Source: Nitriliruptor sp040882075 (GTDB taxonomy: Bacteria > Actinomycetota > Nitriliruptoria > Nitriliruptorales > Nitriliruptoraceae). Taken from it: a stretch of 64,000 bases of DNA. Below are positions 8,382 to 18,439 of the stretch, in pieces; position 1 is the stretch's first letter, and each line of letters begins with the position of its first letter. The DNA lies in the NCBI RefSeq assembly GCF_040882075.1, contig NZ_JBBEBZ010000172.1, positions 1 through 64,000 of the forward strand. Reading direction: 5' to 3'. The notes under the pieces were generated by a model. The model was not told the origin of the DNA, searched no databases, and saw only the letters and a program-made list of their open reading frames with translations. The position numbers were made by a program, and so were the translations under genes.

Positions 8382-8908
8382 GCCCCCAGACCGCCACCGA
8401 CCTGACGATCGCGACCGACCGGGTGCACACCACGATCGAGTCTCCGATCGGCCCGCTGCGGTTGGTGGCCACCGACGGCGTCCTGAGCGGGCTCTACATG
8501 GACGCCCAGCGGCACCTGCCCGACGAGGCGAGCTTCGGTCGGCCGGACCCCGCGCCGTTCGCCGATGCGGCGCTGCAGCTCACCGAGTACTTCGCGGGGG
8601 AGCGGACCTGGTTCGACCTGCCGCTCCACCTCGATGGCACCGACTTCCAACGCCGGGTCTGGGGTGCCCTGTGCGACATCCCGTACGGGCAGACCTGGTC
8701 CTACGGGCAGCTCGCGGAGCACATCGGGTCGCCGGGAGCTTCGCGAGCGGTCGGACTGGCCAACGGTCGCAACCCCATCTCGGTCATCGTGCCCTGCCAC
8801 CGCGTCGTCGGGGCCGACGGGAAGCTGACCGGCTACGGCGGCGGGGTGGAGCGCAAGCAGCTCCTGCTCGACCTCGAACGCGACCGGCGAGGCGACCGCC
8901 TCTTCTGA
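8378..8908 (+). CDS. ogt: Methylated-DNA--[protein]-cysteine S-methyltransferase
   Basis: A 176-residue suicide methyltransferase that moves methyl from O6-methylguanine to its own cysteine in the motif VIVPCHRVVG. The helix-turn-helix region before it (IPYGQTWSYGQLAEHIG) and the Asn hinge (ANGRNP) are complete. The GTG start overlaps the glycosylase stop codon (GTGA, 8378-8381), so the two genes form one translationally coupled alkylation-damage unit. Length and motifs are normal for Ogt. Confidence 0.95.
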   Translation: MSPQTATDLTIATDRVHTTIESPIGPLRLVATDGVLSGLYMDAQRHLPDEASFGRPDPAPFADAALQLTEYFAGERTWFDLPLHLDGTDFQRRVWGALCDIPYGQTWSYGQLAEHIGSPGASRAVGLANGRNPISVIVPCHRVVGADGKLTGYGGGVERKQLLLDLERDRRGDRLF

Positions 8909-8972
8909 CCGCGGCCGTACCCTGGCCGGTCGCGCCGCGACCGCTGGCGCACCCGTGCCCGGAGGCCGATCG

Positions 8973-9953
8973 GTGACGACGACGCTCGACCGTGCGTCCC
9001 GCGTGGGCGCTGCCCGTGTCGGCACGATCATGGCCCTGACGTCCGCCGCGACCTTCGGGTCCTCCGGCGCGATGGGGAAAGCCCTGATCGAGACCGGCTG
9101 GACCGCCGGCGCCGCCGTGCTCGTGCGGCTCGGTGGCGCCGCCCTCGTCCTCGGCGTCGCGGCGGCGATCTCCCTGCGGGGCAGGCTGCGGTTGCGAGCC
9201 GCCTCGCTCCGGACCGTCCTGGTCTACGGCGTGGTCGCGATGGCCGGCGCGCAGCTGGCGTTCTTCAACGCGGTGCGGACCCTGGACGTCGGGGTGGCGC
9301 TGCTGCTCGAGTTCCTCGCGCCCGTGCTGCTCCTGCTGTGGTCGTCCCTCCGAACGCGCACCCTGCCCGCGCCGGCGACGATGGCCGGTGCGGCGCTCAC
9401 CCTCGTCGGGCTCGCGCTCGTCCTCGAGCTCACCTCGGCGACCAGCGTCGACCTCACCGGCGTCGCGTGGGGTCTGGCGGCCGCGGTCTGCCTCGGCGTC
9501 TTCTTCGTGCTGTCCGAGCGGGAGCACGACGACCTGCCGCCGCTGGTGATGGCCGCAGGTGGGACGGCGGTCGGCGCGCTCGTCATCGCTGCGGCCGGCG
9601 CCATCGGCATCGTCCCCCTGGCGTTCGCGACCCTCGACACCTCGCTTGCGGATGCCACGGTGAGCTGGCTCGTCCCCGCCGCGTGGCTGGTGCTGGTCTC
9701 GACCGTCGCCGCCTACCTCACCGGGATCGGTGCCGTGCTGCGGCTGCGGGTGCGCACCGCCTCGTTCGTGGCGCTGACCGAGGTGCTGTTCGCGGTCCTG
9801 TTCGCGTGGTTGCTCCTGGCGGAGCTCCCGGGCCCGTCCCAGTTGCTCGGCGGGATCTGCATCGTCACGGGGATCGTCGTGGTCCGGCGGACCGAGAGCG
9901 CCCGACCGAGCCGGCCCGCGGCGACCTCCCTCGACACGGTCCCGACGGCCTGA
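8973..9953 (+). CDS. EamA/DMT-family transporter
   Basis: A 326-residue integral membrane protein with about ten hydrophobic segments in two homologous EamA halves (roughly residues 15-145 and 160-300). The first half begins LTSAATFGSSGAMGKAL, characteristic of the drug/metabolite exporter superfamily. Likely an exporter of a small metabolite or amino acid; substrate unknown. GTG at 8973 is chosen because GGAGG lies at 8961-8965; an in-frame GTG at 8955 precedes that site. It follows ogt by 64 bases and may be cotranscribed. Confidence 0.88.
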   Translation: MTTTLDRASRVGAARVGTIMALTSAATFGSSGAMGKALIETGWTAGAAVLVRLGGAALVLGVAAAISLRGRLRLRAASLRTVLVYGVVAMAGAQLAFFNAVRTLDVGVALLLEFLAPVLLLLWSSLRTRTLPAPATMAGAALTLVGLALVLELTSATSVDLTGVAWGLAAAVCLGVFFVLSEREHDDLPPLVMAAGGTAVGALVIAAAGAIGIVPLAFATLDTSLADATVSWLVPAAWLVLVSTVAAYLTGIGAVLRLRVRTASFVALTEVLFAVLFAWLLLAELPGPSQLLGGICIVTGIVVVRRTESARPSRPAATSLDTVPTA

Positions 9954-9983
9954 GCCGGGATCATCGACGGGTGCGCTGCGAGG

Positions 9984-9989
9984 TAGCGT
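9984..9989 (+). promoter_or_regulatory. -10 element, leaderless start
   Basis: TAGCGT lies six bases before the ATG at 9996, the spacing at which transcription would begin on the A of the start codon. No Shine-Dalgarno sequence is present between. Confidence 0.5.
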
Positions 9990-9995
9990 CACCTC

Positions 9996-10658
9996 ATGCT
10001 CACCACGACCCGTTCCTGGCCGATCCGTCTCGCCGCTGCAGCGTGCGCTGCCGCCCTCCTGGCCGCCTGCTCGTCCGGCGATCCGGACGACGACGGGACC
10101 GGCGCTGGGCCGGTCGATGACATCCAGGTCGGGGACCCGGACGACGGGACCGCGGCCACGCCGCAGCCGGACGTCCCCGGCGTCACGGGCGCCGAACCCG
10201 CCGACGACGTGCCGACCGAGGTGGGCGAGGCGCAGGCCCCTCCGCTGCTGGCCGTCATCGATGGGTGGCCCGAGACCACCGTCCAGGTCGTCGCCGACGA
10301 CCCGATGACGTTCCGGGTCAAGGTCGCCGACACCCCCGAACGTCGGCAACAGGGCCTGATGAACGTGCCGGAGCTCCCCGACGACGTGGGGATGCTGTTC
10401 CTCTTCGACGAGACCCACGCCGGCGGGTTCTGGATGAAGGACACGCTCGTCCCGCTCGAGATCGCCTACCTGCGCGACGGCGAGGTGGTCGCGGTGCTGC
10501 AGATGGACCCGTGCGGGGACGCCGACCCCTGCCCGACCTACGAGCCCGGCATCGAGTACGACGCCGCGCTCGAGGTGAACCAGGGGCTCCTGTCCGACGC
10601 GGGGGTGGAGTCGGGCACGCCGGTCAGCTGGGCTCCGCCGGTCGAGGTGGCGTCGTGA
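9996..10658 (+). CDS. DUF192 lipoprotein
   Basis: A 220-residue secreted lipoprotein. Residues 1-24 form a signal peptide ending in the lipobox LLAAC, so Cys25 or a neighbour would be lipidated and the protein anchored outside the membrane. Residues 26-85 are an acidic Asp/Gly/Pro linker. Residues 95-215 are the DUF192 domain (VKVADTPERRQQGLM, MLFLFDE, GGFWMKDTLVPLEI). The domain's biochemical role is not established. Its stop codon overlaps the next gene by four bases. Confidence 0.9.
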   Translation: MLTTTRSWPIRLAAAACAAALLAACSSGDPDDDGTGAGPVDDIQVGDPDDGTAATPQPDVPGVTGAEPADDVPTEVGEAQAPPLLAVIDGWPETTVQVVADDPMTFRVKVADTPERRQQGLMNVPELPDDVGMLFLFDETHAGGFWMKDTLVPLEIAYLRDGEVVAVLQMDPCGDADPCPTYEPGIEYDAALEVNQGLLSDAGVESGTPVSWAPPVEVAS

Positions 10659-11524
10659 TCGGCTTCATCGGGCTCGGGGCGATGGGCCGCCCGATGGCGG
10701 CCAACCTCGCCGCCGTCGCACCCACGGCCGTGTGGAACCGGACCGCCACCACCGCGCAGCAGCACGCCGCCGAGCACGGCACCCACGCGGTGGCCGATCT
10801 CGAGGACCTCGGTGACTGCCAGGTGATCATCACCTGTCTGCCGACCACGGACGAGGTCGTCCAGGTCGCGGGTCGGTTGGCCCCCGTTCTCGCCGGGGGC
10901 ACGGTCTGGATCGACCACACCTCCGGGGACCCCGCCGCGTCCCGCGACCTCGCGGCCGACCTCGTCGGGCGCGGCATCGCCTACCTCGACGCGCCGGTGT
11001 CCGGTGGCACCGACGGCGCGGCCGCCGGCACCCTGACCGTGATGGTCGGTGGTGACGCCGAGGTCGTGGCCGACGTGCGCTGGTGCCTCGAGGCGGTCGG
11101 CGAGCGCATCGTCCACGTCGGGCCGCTCGGGACCGGGCACGCCACGAAGGCGGTCAACAACGCCATGCTCGCCACCTCCCTCTGGGCTGCAGCCGAGGGG
11201 CTGGCAGCCCTGACCGCCGCCGGGGTGTCGGCCTCGCTCGCGCTCGAGGTCATCAACGGCAGCTCCGGACGCAGCTTCGTGACCGAGCGGCTGTTCCCCG
11301 AACGCGTCACCACGCGCACCTTCCCCAACACCTTCGCCCTGCCGCTGCTCGCCAAGGACGTCCGGCTCGCCGGCCAGGTCCTCGACGACGCGCAGGTCAG
11401 CGGCGAGGTCCTCCGACTCATCCAGCGACTCACGGCCGCAGCCGCCGATGAGCTCGGACCGGATGCTGACCACACCGCGCTCGTGCAGGTCGTCGAACGC
11501 GCCGCCGACGTGGAGCTGACGTGA
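10655..11524 (+). CDS. NAD(P)-dependent beta-hydroxyacid dehydrogenase
   Basis: A 289-residue enzyme of the 3-hydroxyisobutyrate dehydrogenase family. The N-terminus carries the Rossmann motif GFIGLGAMGRPMAANL, the substrate motif DAPVSGGTDGAAAGTL lies near residue 112, and the catalytic lysine is in GTGHATKAVNN near residue 166. It would oxidise a short beta-hydroxy acid such as 3-hydroxyisobutyrate, tartronate semialdehyde or glyoxylate-type substrates; which one cannot be read. GTG at 10655 overlaps the DUF192 stop, and its own stop overlaps the helicase start, so three genes are chained by GTGA junctions. Confidence 0.9.
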   Translation: MIGFIGLGAMGRPMAANLAAVAPTAVWNRTATTAQQHAAEHGTHAVADLEDLGDCQVIITCLPTTDEVVQVAGRLAPVLAGGTVWIDHTSGDPAASRDLAADLVGRGIAYLDAPVSGGTDGAAAGTLTVMVGGDAEVVADVRWCLEAVGERIVHVGPLGTGHATKAVNNAMLATSLWAAAEGLAALTAAGVSASLALEVINGSSGRSFVTERLFPERVTTRTFPNTFALPLLAKDVRLAGQVLDDAQVSGEVLRLIQRLTAAAADELGPDADHTALVQVVERAADVELT

Positions 11525-13281
11525 GCCCCGACACCCCCGAACCCACCCCCGAACCGATGCCGGCCGACGCGCCGACGCTGTTCACCGACACCGGCGACGA
11601 CGCAGCGACCAGCTTCGCTGACCTGGGCCTGCGTCCCGAGCTGCTGCAGGTCCTCGACAGCCTGGGCTACGAGGAGCCGACGCCGATCCAGCGCGAGGCG
11701 ATCCCACCGGCGCTCGGCAACCGCGATCTGCTCGGTCAGGCCGCCACCGGCACGGGCAAGACCGCAGCCTTCGCTCTGCCGGTGCTGCACCGTCTGGAGG
11801 ATCTCGGCAGCCGCGGCCGTACCCCGATCGCGCTGGTCCTGGTCCCGACGCGCGAGCTGGCCATGCAGGTCTCGCAGGCCTTCCACCGCTACGGCCGGGA
11901 CGTCGGCGCCCGGGTGCTGCCGATCTACGGGGGCCAGCCGATCGGCCGCCAGATCCAGGCGCTCGAACGCGGCATGGACGTCGTCGTGGCCACTCCCGGT
12001 CGCGCGCTCGACCACCTCACGCGCGGCACGCTCGACCTGTCCGGACTCGAGGTCGTCATCCTCGACGAGGCCGACGAGATGCTCGACATGGGCTTCCAGG
12101 AGGACCTCGACGCGATCCTCGTCGAGACCCCCGAGTACCACCAGACGATGCTGTTCAGCGCGACGATGCCGCCCCGGATCGCCAAGCTCGCCAAGGCCCA
12201 CCTCCACGAACCGATCCGCATCACGCTCGGGCGCGAGGACGTGGAAGCGGGCGAGTCGCCACAGATCCGCCAGAGCGCCTTCGTGGTCAACCGCGCGCAC
12301 AAGCCGGCCGCGCTCGGGCGTGTGCTGGACGTCGAGTCGCCGGTCGCCACGCTCGTGTTCTGCCGCACCCGCAACGAGGTCGATGAACTCACCGAGACCA
12401 TGAACGGCCGCGGCTACCGCGCCGAGGCCCTCCACGGCGGGCTCAGCCAGGAGCAGCGCGACCGGGTGATGGACCGGCTCCGCAGCCAGACCGCCGACCT
12501 GCTCGTCGCCACCGACGTCGCGGCGCGCGGCCTCGACGTCGACCACCTCACCCACGTCGTGAACTACGACGTCCCGTCGGCGCCCGAGGCCTACGTCCAC
12601 CGGATCGGCCGCGTCGGCCGCGCCGGTCGCGAGGGCGTCGCCATCACGCTCGTCGAGCCGCGCCAGCACCGTCTCCTGAAGGCGATCGAGCGGCACACCG
12701 GCATCCGCATGGAGGTCGAACGGGTCCCGACGGTGGCCGACCTGCGGGCCCGTCGGCTCGAGCTGACCCGTGCGGCCCTCCGTGAGAGCCTGCTGCAGGA
12801 CGAGGACGAGCTCGACCGGTTCCGTGGCGTGATCGAGTCGCTCGGTGACGAGTTCGACCTGGTCGAGGTGGCGCTCGCGGCGGTCAAGCTCGCCCACGAG
12901 TCGATGGGCGGCAGCGACGACGAGGTGGAGCTCCCCGACGTCAGCCTCAAGCCCGACGCCGGTGGCGGCAAGCCCGGAGGCAAGCCCGGCGGGAAGGGCA
13001 AGGGCGGCCCCAAGGGGCGCGGGCCGAGCGGCGACAGCGCCCGCATCTGGGTCGGGCTCGGTCGCAGCGCCGGGATCCGCCCCGGCGACCTCGTCGGGGC
13101 CATCGCGGGTGAGTCCTCGGTGACCGGCCGCGAGATCGGTGCCATCGAGATCACCCACCGGTTCTCGCTGGTCGAGGTCCCCGCGGGCAAGGTCGACGAG
13201 GTGATCGCCGCGCTCCAGGCCACCAACATCAAGGGCCGGAAGGCGACCGTCAAGCGCGACCGCGGCAACAAGGGCCGCTGA
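11521..13281 (+). CDS. deaD: DEAD-box ATP-dependent RNA helicase
   Basis: A 586-residue helicase. All motifs are present: Q motif (EEPTPIQ), Walker A ATGTGKT, PTRELAMQ, DEAD within ILDEADEMLDMGF, SAT, the HGGLSQEQRD region, ATDVAARGLDV and HRIGRVGRAG. A Gly/Lys-rich linker near residues 480-505 leads to a DbpA-type RNA-binding domain (RIWVGLGRSAGIRPGDLVGA), the arrangement of CsdA/DeaD proteins that act on ribosome assembly and structured mRNA. The GTG start overlaps the preceding stop codon. Confidence 0.93.
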   Translation: MSPDTPEPTPEPMPADAPTLFTDTGDDAATSFADLGLRPELLQVLDSLGYEEPTPIQREAIPPALGNRDLLGQAATGTGKTAAFALPVLHRLEDLGSRGRTPIALVLVPTRELAMQVSQAFHRYGRDVGARVLPIYGGQPIGRQIQALERGMDVVVATPGRALDHLTRGTLDLSGLEVVILDEADEMLDMGFQEDLDAILVETPEYHQTMLFSATMPPRIAKLAKAHLHEPIRITLGREDVEAGESPQIRQSAFVVNRAHKPAALGRVLDVESPVATLVFCRTRNEVDELTETMNGRGYRAEALHGGLSQEQRDRVMDRLRSQTADLLVATDVAARGLDVDHLTHVVNYDVPSAPEAYVHRIGRVGRAGREGVAITLVEPRQHRLLKAIERHTGIRMEVERVPTVADLRARRLELTRAALRESLLQDEDELDRFRGVIESLGDEFDLVEVALAAVKLAHESMGGSDDEVELPDVSLKPDAGGGKPGGKPGGKGKGGPKGRGPSGDSARIWVGLGRSAGIRPGDLVGAIAGESSVTGREIGAIEITHRFSLVEVPAGKVDEVIAALQATNIKGRKATVKRDRGNKGR

Positions 13282-13290
13282 CCCTCGCCG

Positions 13291-13347
13291 CTGGGGCCTA
13301 CCGGTAGACCGGGAGGGGCAGGTCCGCCCCCTGGTGCCGACCGGTAG
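13291..13347. repeat. 57-base direct repeat, copy 1
   Basis: The unit is identical to 13364-13420. Each begins CTGGGGC and contains an imperfect palindrome bounded by CTACCGGTAG and GACCGGTAG, with an inner AGGGGC/GCCCCCT pairing, so each can fold into a long hairpin. It starts ten bases after the helicase stop codon. Confidence 0.88.
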
Positions 13348-13363
13348 GCGAGCGCCACCGTTC

Positions 13364-13420
13364 CTGGGGCCTACCGGTAGACCGGGAGGGGCAGGTCCGC
13401 CCCCTGGTGCCGACCGGTAG
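13364..13420. repeat. 57-base direct repeat, copy 2
   Basis: An exact second copy, 73 bases downstream of the first. It is followed by a partial third unit (ACCGGGAGGGGC, 13421-13432) and another perfect CTACCGGTAG palindrome at 13451-13460. The repeats fill the space between the helicase and the next small gene; no coding potential is seen in them. Confidence 0.88.
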
Positions 13421-13539
13421 ACCGGGAGGGGCCCGTTTGCCCCCGCTCGTCTACCGGTAGGCGGGGGCCGGTCGGGTTGGAGGTCGCTCGTCGCGCGGGA
13501 GTACGCTGGCCAGGAGCCCATCGGAACCAGGAGCCGGTC

Positions 13540-13704
13540 GTGGAGCTGTGGCAGATCGTGCTGTTGACCTTCTTCGTGCTGCTCCCGATGGCGCTGCTGC
13601 TCGATTTCTGGCCCGACCGCGAGCGCCTCACCCGCACCGGGACGCCGGTCGAGCGTGATTGGGAGCCCCAGATCACCCACGAGCCGCACGACGAGCACCA
13701 CTGA
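13540..13704 (+). CDS. Small single-pass membrane protein
   Basis: A 54-residue protein with one membrane segment (LWQIVLLTFFVLLPMALLLDFW) at residues 3-24 and a charged, His-rich tail ending EPHDEHH. AGGAG at 13529-13533 is six bases before the GTG, and TACGCT at 13502-13507 is a plausible -10. I do not recognise a family; a local role as a small membrane peptide is all that can be said. Confidence 0.65.
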   Translation: MELWQIVLLTFFVLLPMALLLDFWPDRERLTRTGTPVERDWEPQITHEPHDEHH

Positions 13705-13730
13705 ACCCCGCTCGTCGCCGACCCTCACCG

Positions 13731-13745
13731 CCGCCCTTTGGGCGG
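13731..13745. terminator. Short GC hairpin
   Basis: CCGCCC-TTT-GGGCGG, a six-base-pair perfect stem 26 bases after the small membrane protein gene and before the dnaK control region. It may separate the two transcription units; there is no T run. Confidence 0.4.
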
Positions 13746-13790
13746 GATCGGGTTCGCGGGACCGTGACGGCCACCCGCTCGCGCACGTAG

Positions 13791-13811
13791 GGTGAGTCGT
13801 ATCGACTCAGG
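13791..13811. promoter_or_regulatory. HAIR-like operator for HspR
   Basis: GGTGAGT-CGTATCG-ACTCAGG: the core TGAGT-N7-ACTCA is a perfect inverted repeat with the seven-base spacing of HAIR, the HspR target (CTTGAGT-N7-ACTCAAG). It lies about 130 bases before dnaK, overlaps a possible -10 (TAGGGT, 13788-13793), and an hspR gene ends the operon, giving the usual negative autoregulatory loop. The outer bases differ from the consensus. Confidence 0.7.
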
Positions 13812-13838
13812 TTACCTGTGCCGATAGGACGCGTGACC

Positions 13839-13866
13839 TTGCGTGGTTCGCGGGCGGTCGTACCTT
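13839..13866 (+). promoter_or_regulatory. Promoter of the dnaK operon
   Basis: TTGCGT (13839-13844) and TACCTT (13861-13866) with a 16-base spacer. The transcript would start near 13873 and carry a leader of about 70 bases to the dnaK ATG. The HAIR-like site lies just upstream of the -35. Confidence 0.6.
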
Positions 13867-13942
13867 GTGTCACAGCGACGCAGGTCCCTGGACGGACCCG
13901 CGCCCCCACGTCCACACCCACGCAACCGCGAGGAGGCCTCAC

Positions 13943-15793
<1,851 letters not shown>

Positions 15794-15887
15794 CACGGCA
15801 GCACCCGGGGCGCGTCCCGGCGCACCCCGGCCGCCGCCCGCGCCACCCACCACCGCCCACCGATCCCGCACCGCGCCGAGGAGCACC

Positions 15888-16586
15888 GTGAGCCAGCAGC
15901 CCGACCCGGTGAACGAGCCCGCCAGCGACGCGTCCGCAGCCGAGGAGGTCGCTGCCGCGGTCGTCGGGGCGTTCCCCGACGGGGACGCGGACAGCCGCGC
16001 GGCCGAGGACGGGGTCACCCCACCCGCCGGCGAAGGCGACACCGGAGAGGGCGACGCCGTCGATCCGGTCCACCAGCTGCTCGGCGATGTCGACGGCGAC
16101 GGCGATCCCGAGGACACCCGCACGCGGGAGGAGCTGCTCGTGGCTGTCACCACCGCCGAGCGCGAGCGTGACGAGTACCTCGACGACCTGCGTCGCTCCC
16201 GCGCCGAGTTCGAGAACTTCCGGCGGCGCACCCAGCGCGACGCCGGCACCGCCCGGGACGCCGGCCGCGGTGACGTCGCTGGGGCCCTCCTCGACGTGCT
16301 CGACGACCTCGACCGCACCCTCGACGCGGCCGAGGACTCCGCCGACCCGGGGCTCGCCAAGGGCGTGTCGCTGGTGGCGGAGAAGCTGACGACCACCCTC
16401 GCCGGGCTCGGGCTGGTCCGGCTCGATCCGCTCGGCGATCCGTTCGACCCCTCGCTCCACGAAGCCGTCCAACAGGTGCCCGCTGACGAACCCAACGATG
16501 CGCCGCTGGTCGAATCGACGCTCCGACCCGGCTACCGCCTCGGCGACCGGGTACTGCGCCCGGCGATGGTCGTGGTCAAGGGGTGA
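15888..16586 (+). CDS. grpE: Nucleotide exchange factor GrpE
   Basis: A 232-residue GrpE. Residues 1-75 are an acidic, disordered extension; the coiled-coil region (ERERDEYLDDLRRSRAEFEN) and family motif FENFRRRTQRD follow, and the C-terminal beta domain ends PGYRLGDRVLRPAMVVV as expected. It releases ADP from DnaK. GTG at 15888 follows GAGGAG at 15878. It sits 94 bases after dnaK and 42 before dnaJ in the same operon. Confidence 0.95.
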   Translation: MSQQPDPVNEPASDASAAEEVAAAVVGAFPDGDADSRAAEDGVTPPAGEGDTGEGDAVDPVHQLLGDVDGDGDPEDTRTREELLVAVTTAERERDEYLDDLRRSRAEFENFRRRTQRDAGTARDAGRGDVAGALLDVLDDLDRTLDAAEDSADPGLAKGVSLVAEKLTTTLAGLGLVRLDPLGDPFDPSLHEAVQQVPADEPNDAPLVESTLRPGYRLGDRVLRPAMVVVKG

Positions 16587-16628
16587 CCCACCTGATCGAG
16601 GACCGATCGACCGGAGGAGGTGAGGCGC

Positions 16629-17774
16629 GTGGCACCGCAGCGTGAGTGGCTCGAGAAGGACTACTACGCCGCGCTCGGCGTGGCCGACGACGCCTCCGCC
16701 GACGACATCAAGAAGGCCTACCGCAAGCTGGCGCGCAAGAACCACCCGGACGCCAACCCCGAGGATCCGAGCGCGGAACAGCGCTTCAAGGACGTCGGCG
16801 AGGCGTACGGGGTCCTCAGCGACGTCACGAAACGGCGCGAGTACGACGAACTGCGTCGGCTCGGTGCCGCGGGGTTCCCCGGCGCAGGCGGCGGTCGCCC
16901 CGGTGACCCCTTCGGTGGCGGGTTCGCCGGTGGTGACCTCGGCGACCTGCTCGGCCAGATGTTCGGCCAGGGCGGCGCCGGACGCGGGGCCGCCCGTCCG
17001 CGACGTGCCCGTCGCGGTCGTGACCTGCGGGCCGATGTCCACCTGACCTTCGAGGACGCCCTCGCCGGTGTCCGCACGACCCTGCGCATCACCGGTGACG
17101 GCGCGTGCGACACCTGCAAGGGGTCCGGCGCCGCACCGGGCACCTCGCCCGTCCGCTGCGAGACCTGCGGCGGACGCGGGCAGGTCACCGTCGACCAGGG
17201 TCCGTTCTCGTTCGCTCAGCCCTGCGGACGCTGCGGTGGCCGTGGCCAGCGCATCGAGACCCCGTGCGCGACCTGCGACGGATCGGGCCGGGTCGTCAAG
17301 CCGCGGCAGCTGACCGTCAAGGTGCCCGCCGGCGTCAAGGACGGTGCGGTGATCCGCGTCGCTGGCCGTGGCGGACCCGGCGCCGACGGCGGGCCGGCCG
17401 GTGACGTGCTGGTCTCCGTGCACGTCGCACCCCACCCGCTCTTCGGGCGGCGCGGCGACGACGTCACACTCGAGGTGTCGATCACCTACGCCGAGGCCGC
17501 GCTCGGCACCAAGCTCACCGTCCCGACGCCGTCGGGGAACACACGGACCATCAAGATCCCCGCCGGAACGACGTCGGGTCGCACCCTGCGCGTCAAGGGG
17601 GAGGGCGGCCCGAAGCGAGGTGGCGGGACCGGAGACCTGCGGGTGACGGTCCGCATCGAGGTCCCCTCGCGGCCGAGCCGTGAACAGAAGCGCTTGCTCG
17701 AGCAGCTCGCCGAGCTCGACGACACCTCCGCGCGTGACGCCGACCTGCTCGGCGCCGTCGCGCGGGACAGCTGA
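16629..17774 (+). CDS. dnaJ: Chaperone DnaJ (Hsp40)
   Basis: A 381-residue class I J-protein. The J domain carries AYRKLARKNHPDANP, containing the HPD triad that stimulates DnaK. A Gly/Phe-rich region covers roughly residues 80-120. Four zinc-finger repeats follow (CDTCKGSG, CETCGGRG, CGRCGGRG, CATCDGSG), then two substrate-binding beta domains. GTG at 16629 is eight bases after AGGAGG (16615-16620); an earlier in-frame GTG at 16620 overlaps that site and is rejected. Confidence 0.97.
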   Translation: MAPQREWLEKDYYAALGVADDASADDIKKAYRKLARKNHPDANPEDPSAEQRFKDVGEAYGVLSDVTKRREYDELRRLGAAGFPGAGGGRPGDPFGGGFAGGDLGDLLGQMFGQGGAGRGAARPRRARRGRDLRADVHLTFEDALAGVRTTLRITGDGACDTCKGSGAAPGTSPVRCETCGGRGQVTVDQGPFSFAQPCGRCGGRGQRIETPCATCDGSGRVVKPRQLTVKVPAGVKDGAVIRVAGRGGPGADGGPAGDVLVSVHVAPHPLFGRRGDDVTLEVSITYAEAALGTKLTVPTPSGNTRTIKIPAGTTSGRTLRVKGEGGPKRGGGTGDLRVTVRIEVPSRPSREQKRLLEQLAELDDTSARDADLLGAVARDS

Positions 17775-17785
17775 AGGGGGTGGCC

Positions 17786-18424
17786 GTGAACGCCACCGCG
17801 GACAGGCCCCTCGAGACGGGCGCGGACGAGCACCCGCAGCAGCGGTTCCTCGAGCCGCGCGCCCAGGAGCCCGGTCGAGCGTGGTCGTGGTCGACCCGCC
17901 GGCGCGAGGAAGCCGAGGAGGCCGCGGCCGCGGGCGAACGCTTCCAGACCCCCGACGACGACGCGCCCGTCTACGTCATCTCGGTGGCGGCGGAGCTGGC
18001 CGAGCTGCACCCGCAGACCCTGCGTGCCTACGAGCGTGAAGGGCTGCTCACACCCGCGCGGACCGAGGGTGGCACGCGCCGCTACTCCCCCCGCGATGTG
18101 GAACGTCTGCGCCTCATCAAGACCCTGACCACCGACGAGGGCCTGAACCTCGCCGGGGTCCGGATCGTGCTCGAGCTCGGCGAGAATCTCGAAGGTGCCC
18201 GCCGCCGCGTCGGGGAGCTCGAGGAGATGGTCCGGGTGCTCGCCGAGCGGCTGGACACACGTCCAGCCGCGGAGCGGTTCGACCTGGTCAAGTCCCCCAG
18301 CCGGGACGTCGAGGTCCACCAGCTGCGGCGCCGCACCGGCCAGCGTGGCGCCCGCCCCGCGAACCGGCCGGTGCAGCGCGCGACGCCCATCCCACCGCCG
18401 GAGCGTCGCGCCGCGGACGCCTGA
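17786..18424 (+). CDS. hspR: Heat shock repressor HspR (MerR family)
   Basis: A 212-residue MerR-type repressor. The DNA-binding domain lies at about residues 65-130: YVISVAAELAELHPQTLRAY, then EREGLLTPARTEGGTRRYSP, a very close match to HspR. A coiled-coil helix (GARRRVGELEEMVRVLAER) follows. Known HspR binds HAIR sites, often with DnaK as co-repressor, and one such site precedes this operon. A Glu/Arg-rich N-terminal extension of roughly 60 residues is unusual for the family. GTG 17786 is five bases after AAGGGGG; an alternative GTG at 17780 overlaps that site. Confidence 0.9.
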   Translation: MNATADRPLETGADEHPQQRFLEPRAQEPGRAWSWSTRRREEAEEAAAAGERFQTPDDDAPVYVISVAAELAELHPQTLRAYEREGLLTPARTEGGTRRYSPRDVERLRLIKTLTTDEGLNLAGVRIVLELGENLEGARRRVGELEEMVRVLAERLDTRPAAERFDLVKSPSRDVEVHQLRRRTGQRGARPANRPVQRATPIPPPERRAADA

Positions 18425-18439
18425 ACGACAGCGGCACCG

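Noticed and set aside
13291..13460. CRISPR array
   Set aside because: Only two full repeats, 57 bases long with a 16-base gap and internal palindromes; no cas genes.
10981..13728. Very long minus-strand open frame antisense to the dehydrogenase and helicase
   Set aside because: It mirrors strongly supported plus-strand genes, crosses the 57-base repeats and shows only low-complexity sequence.
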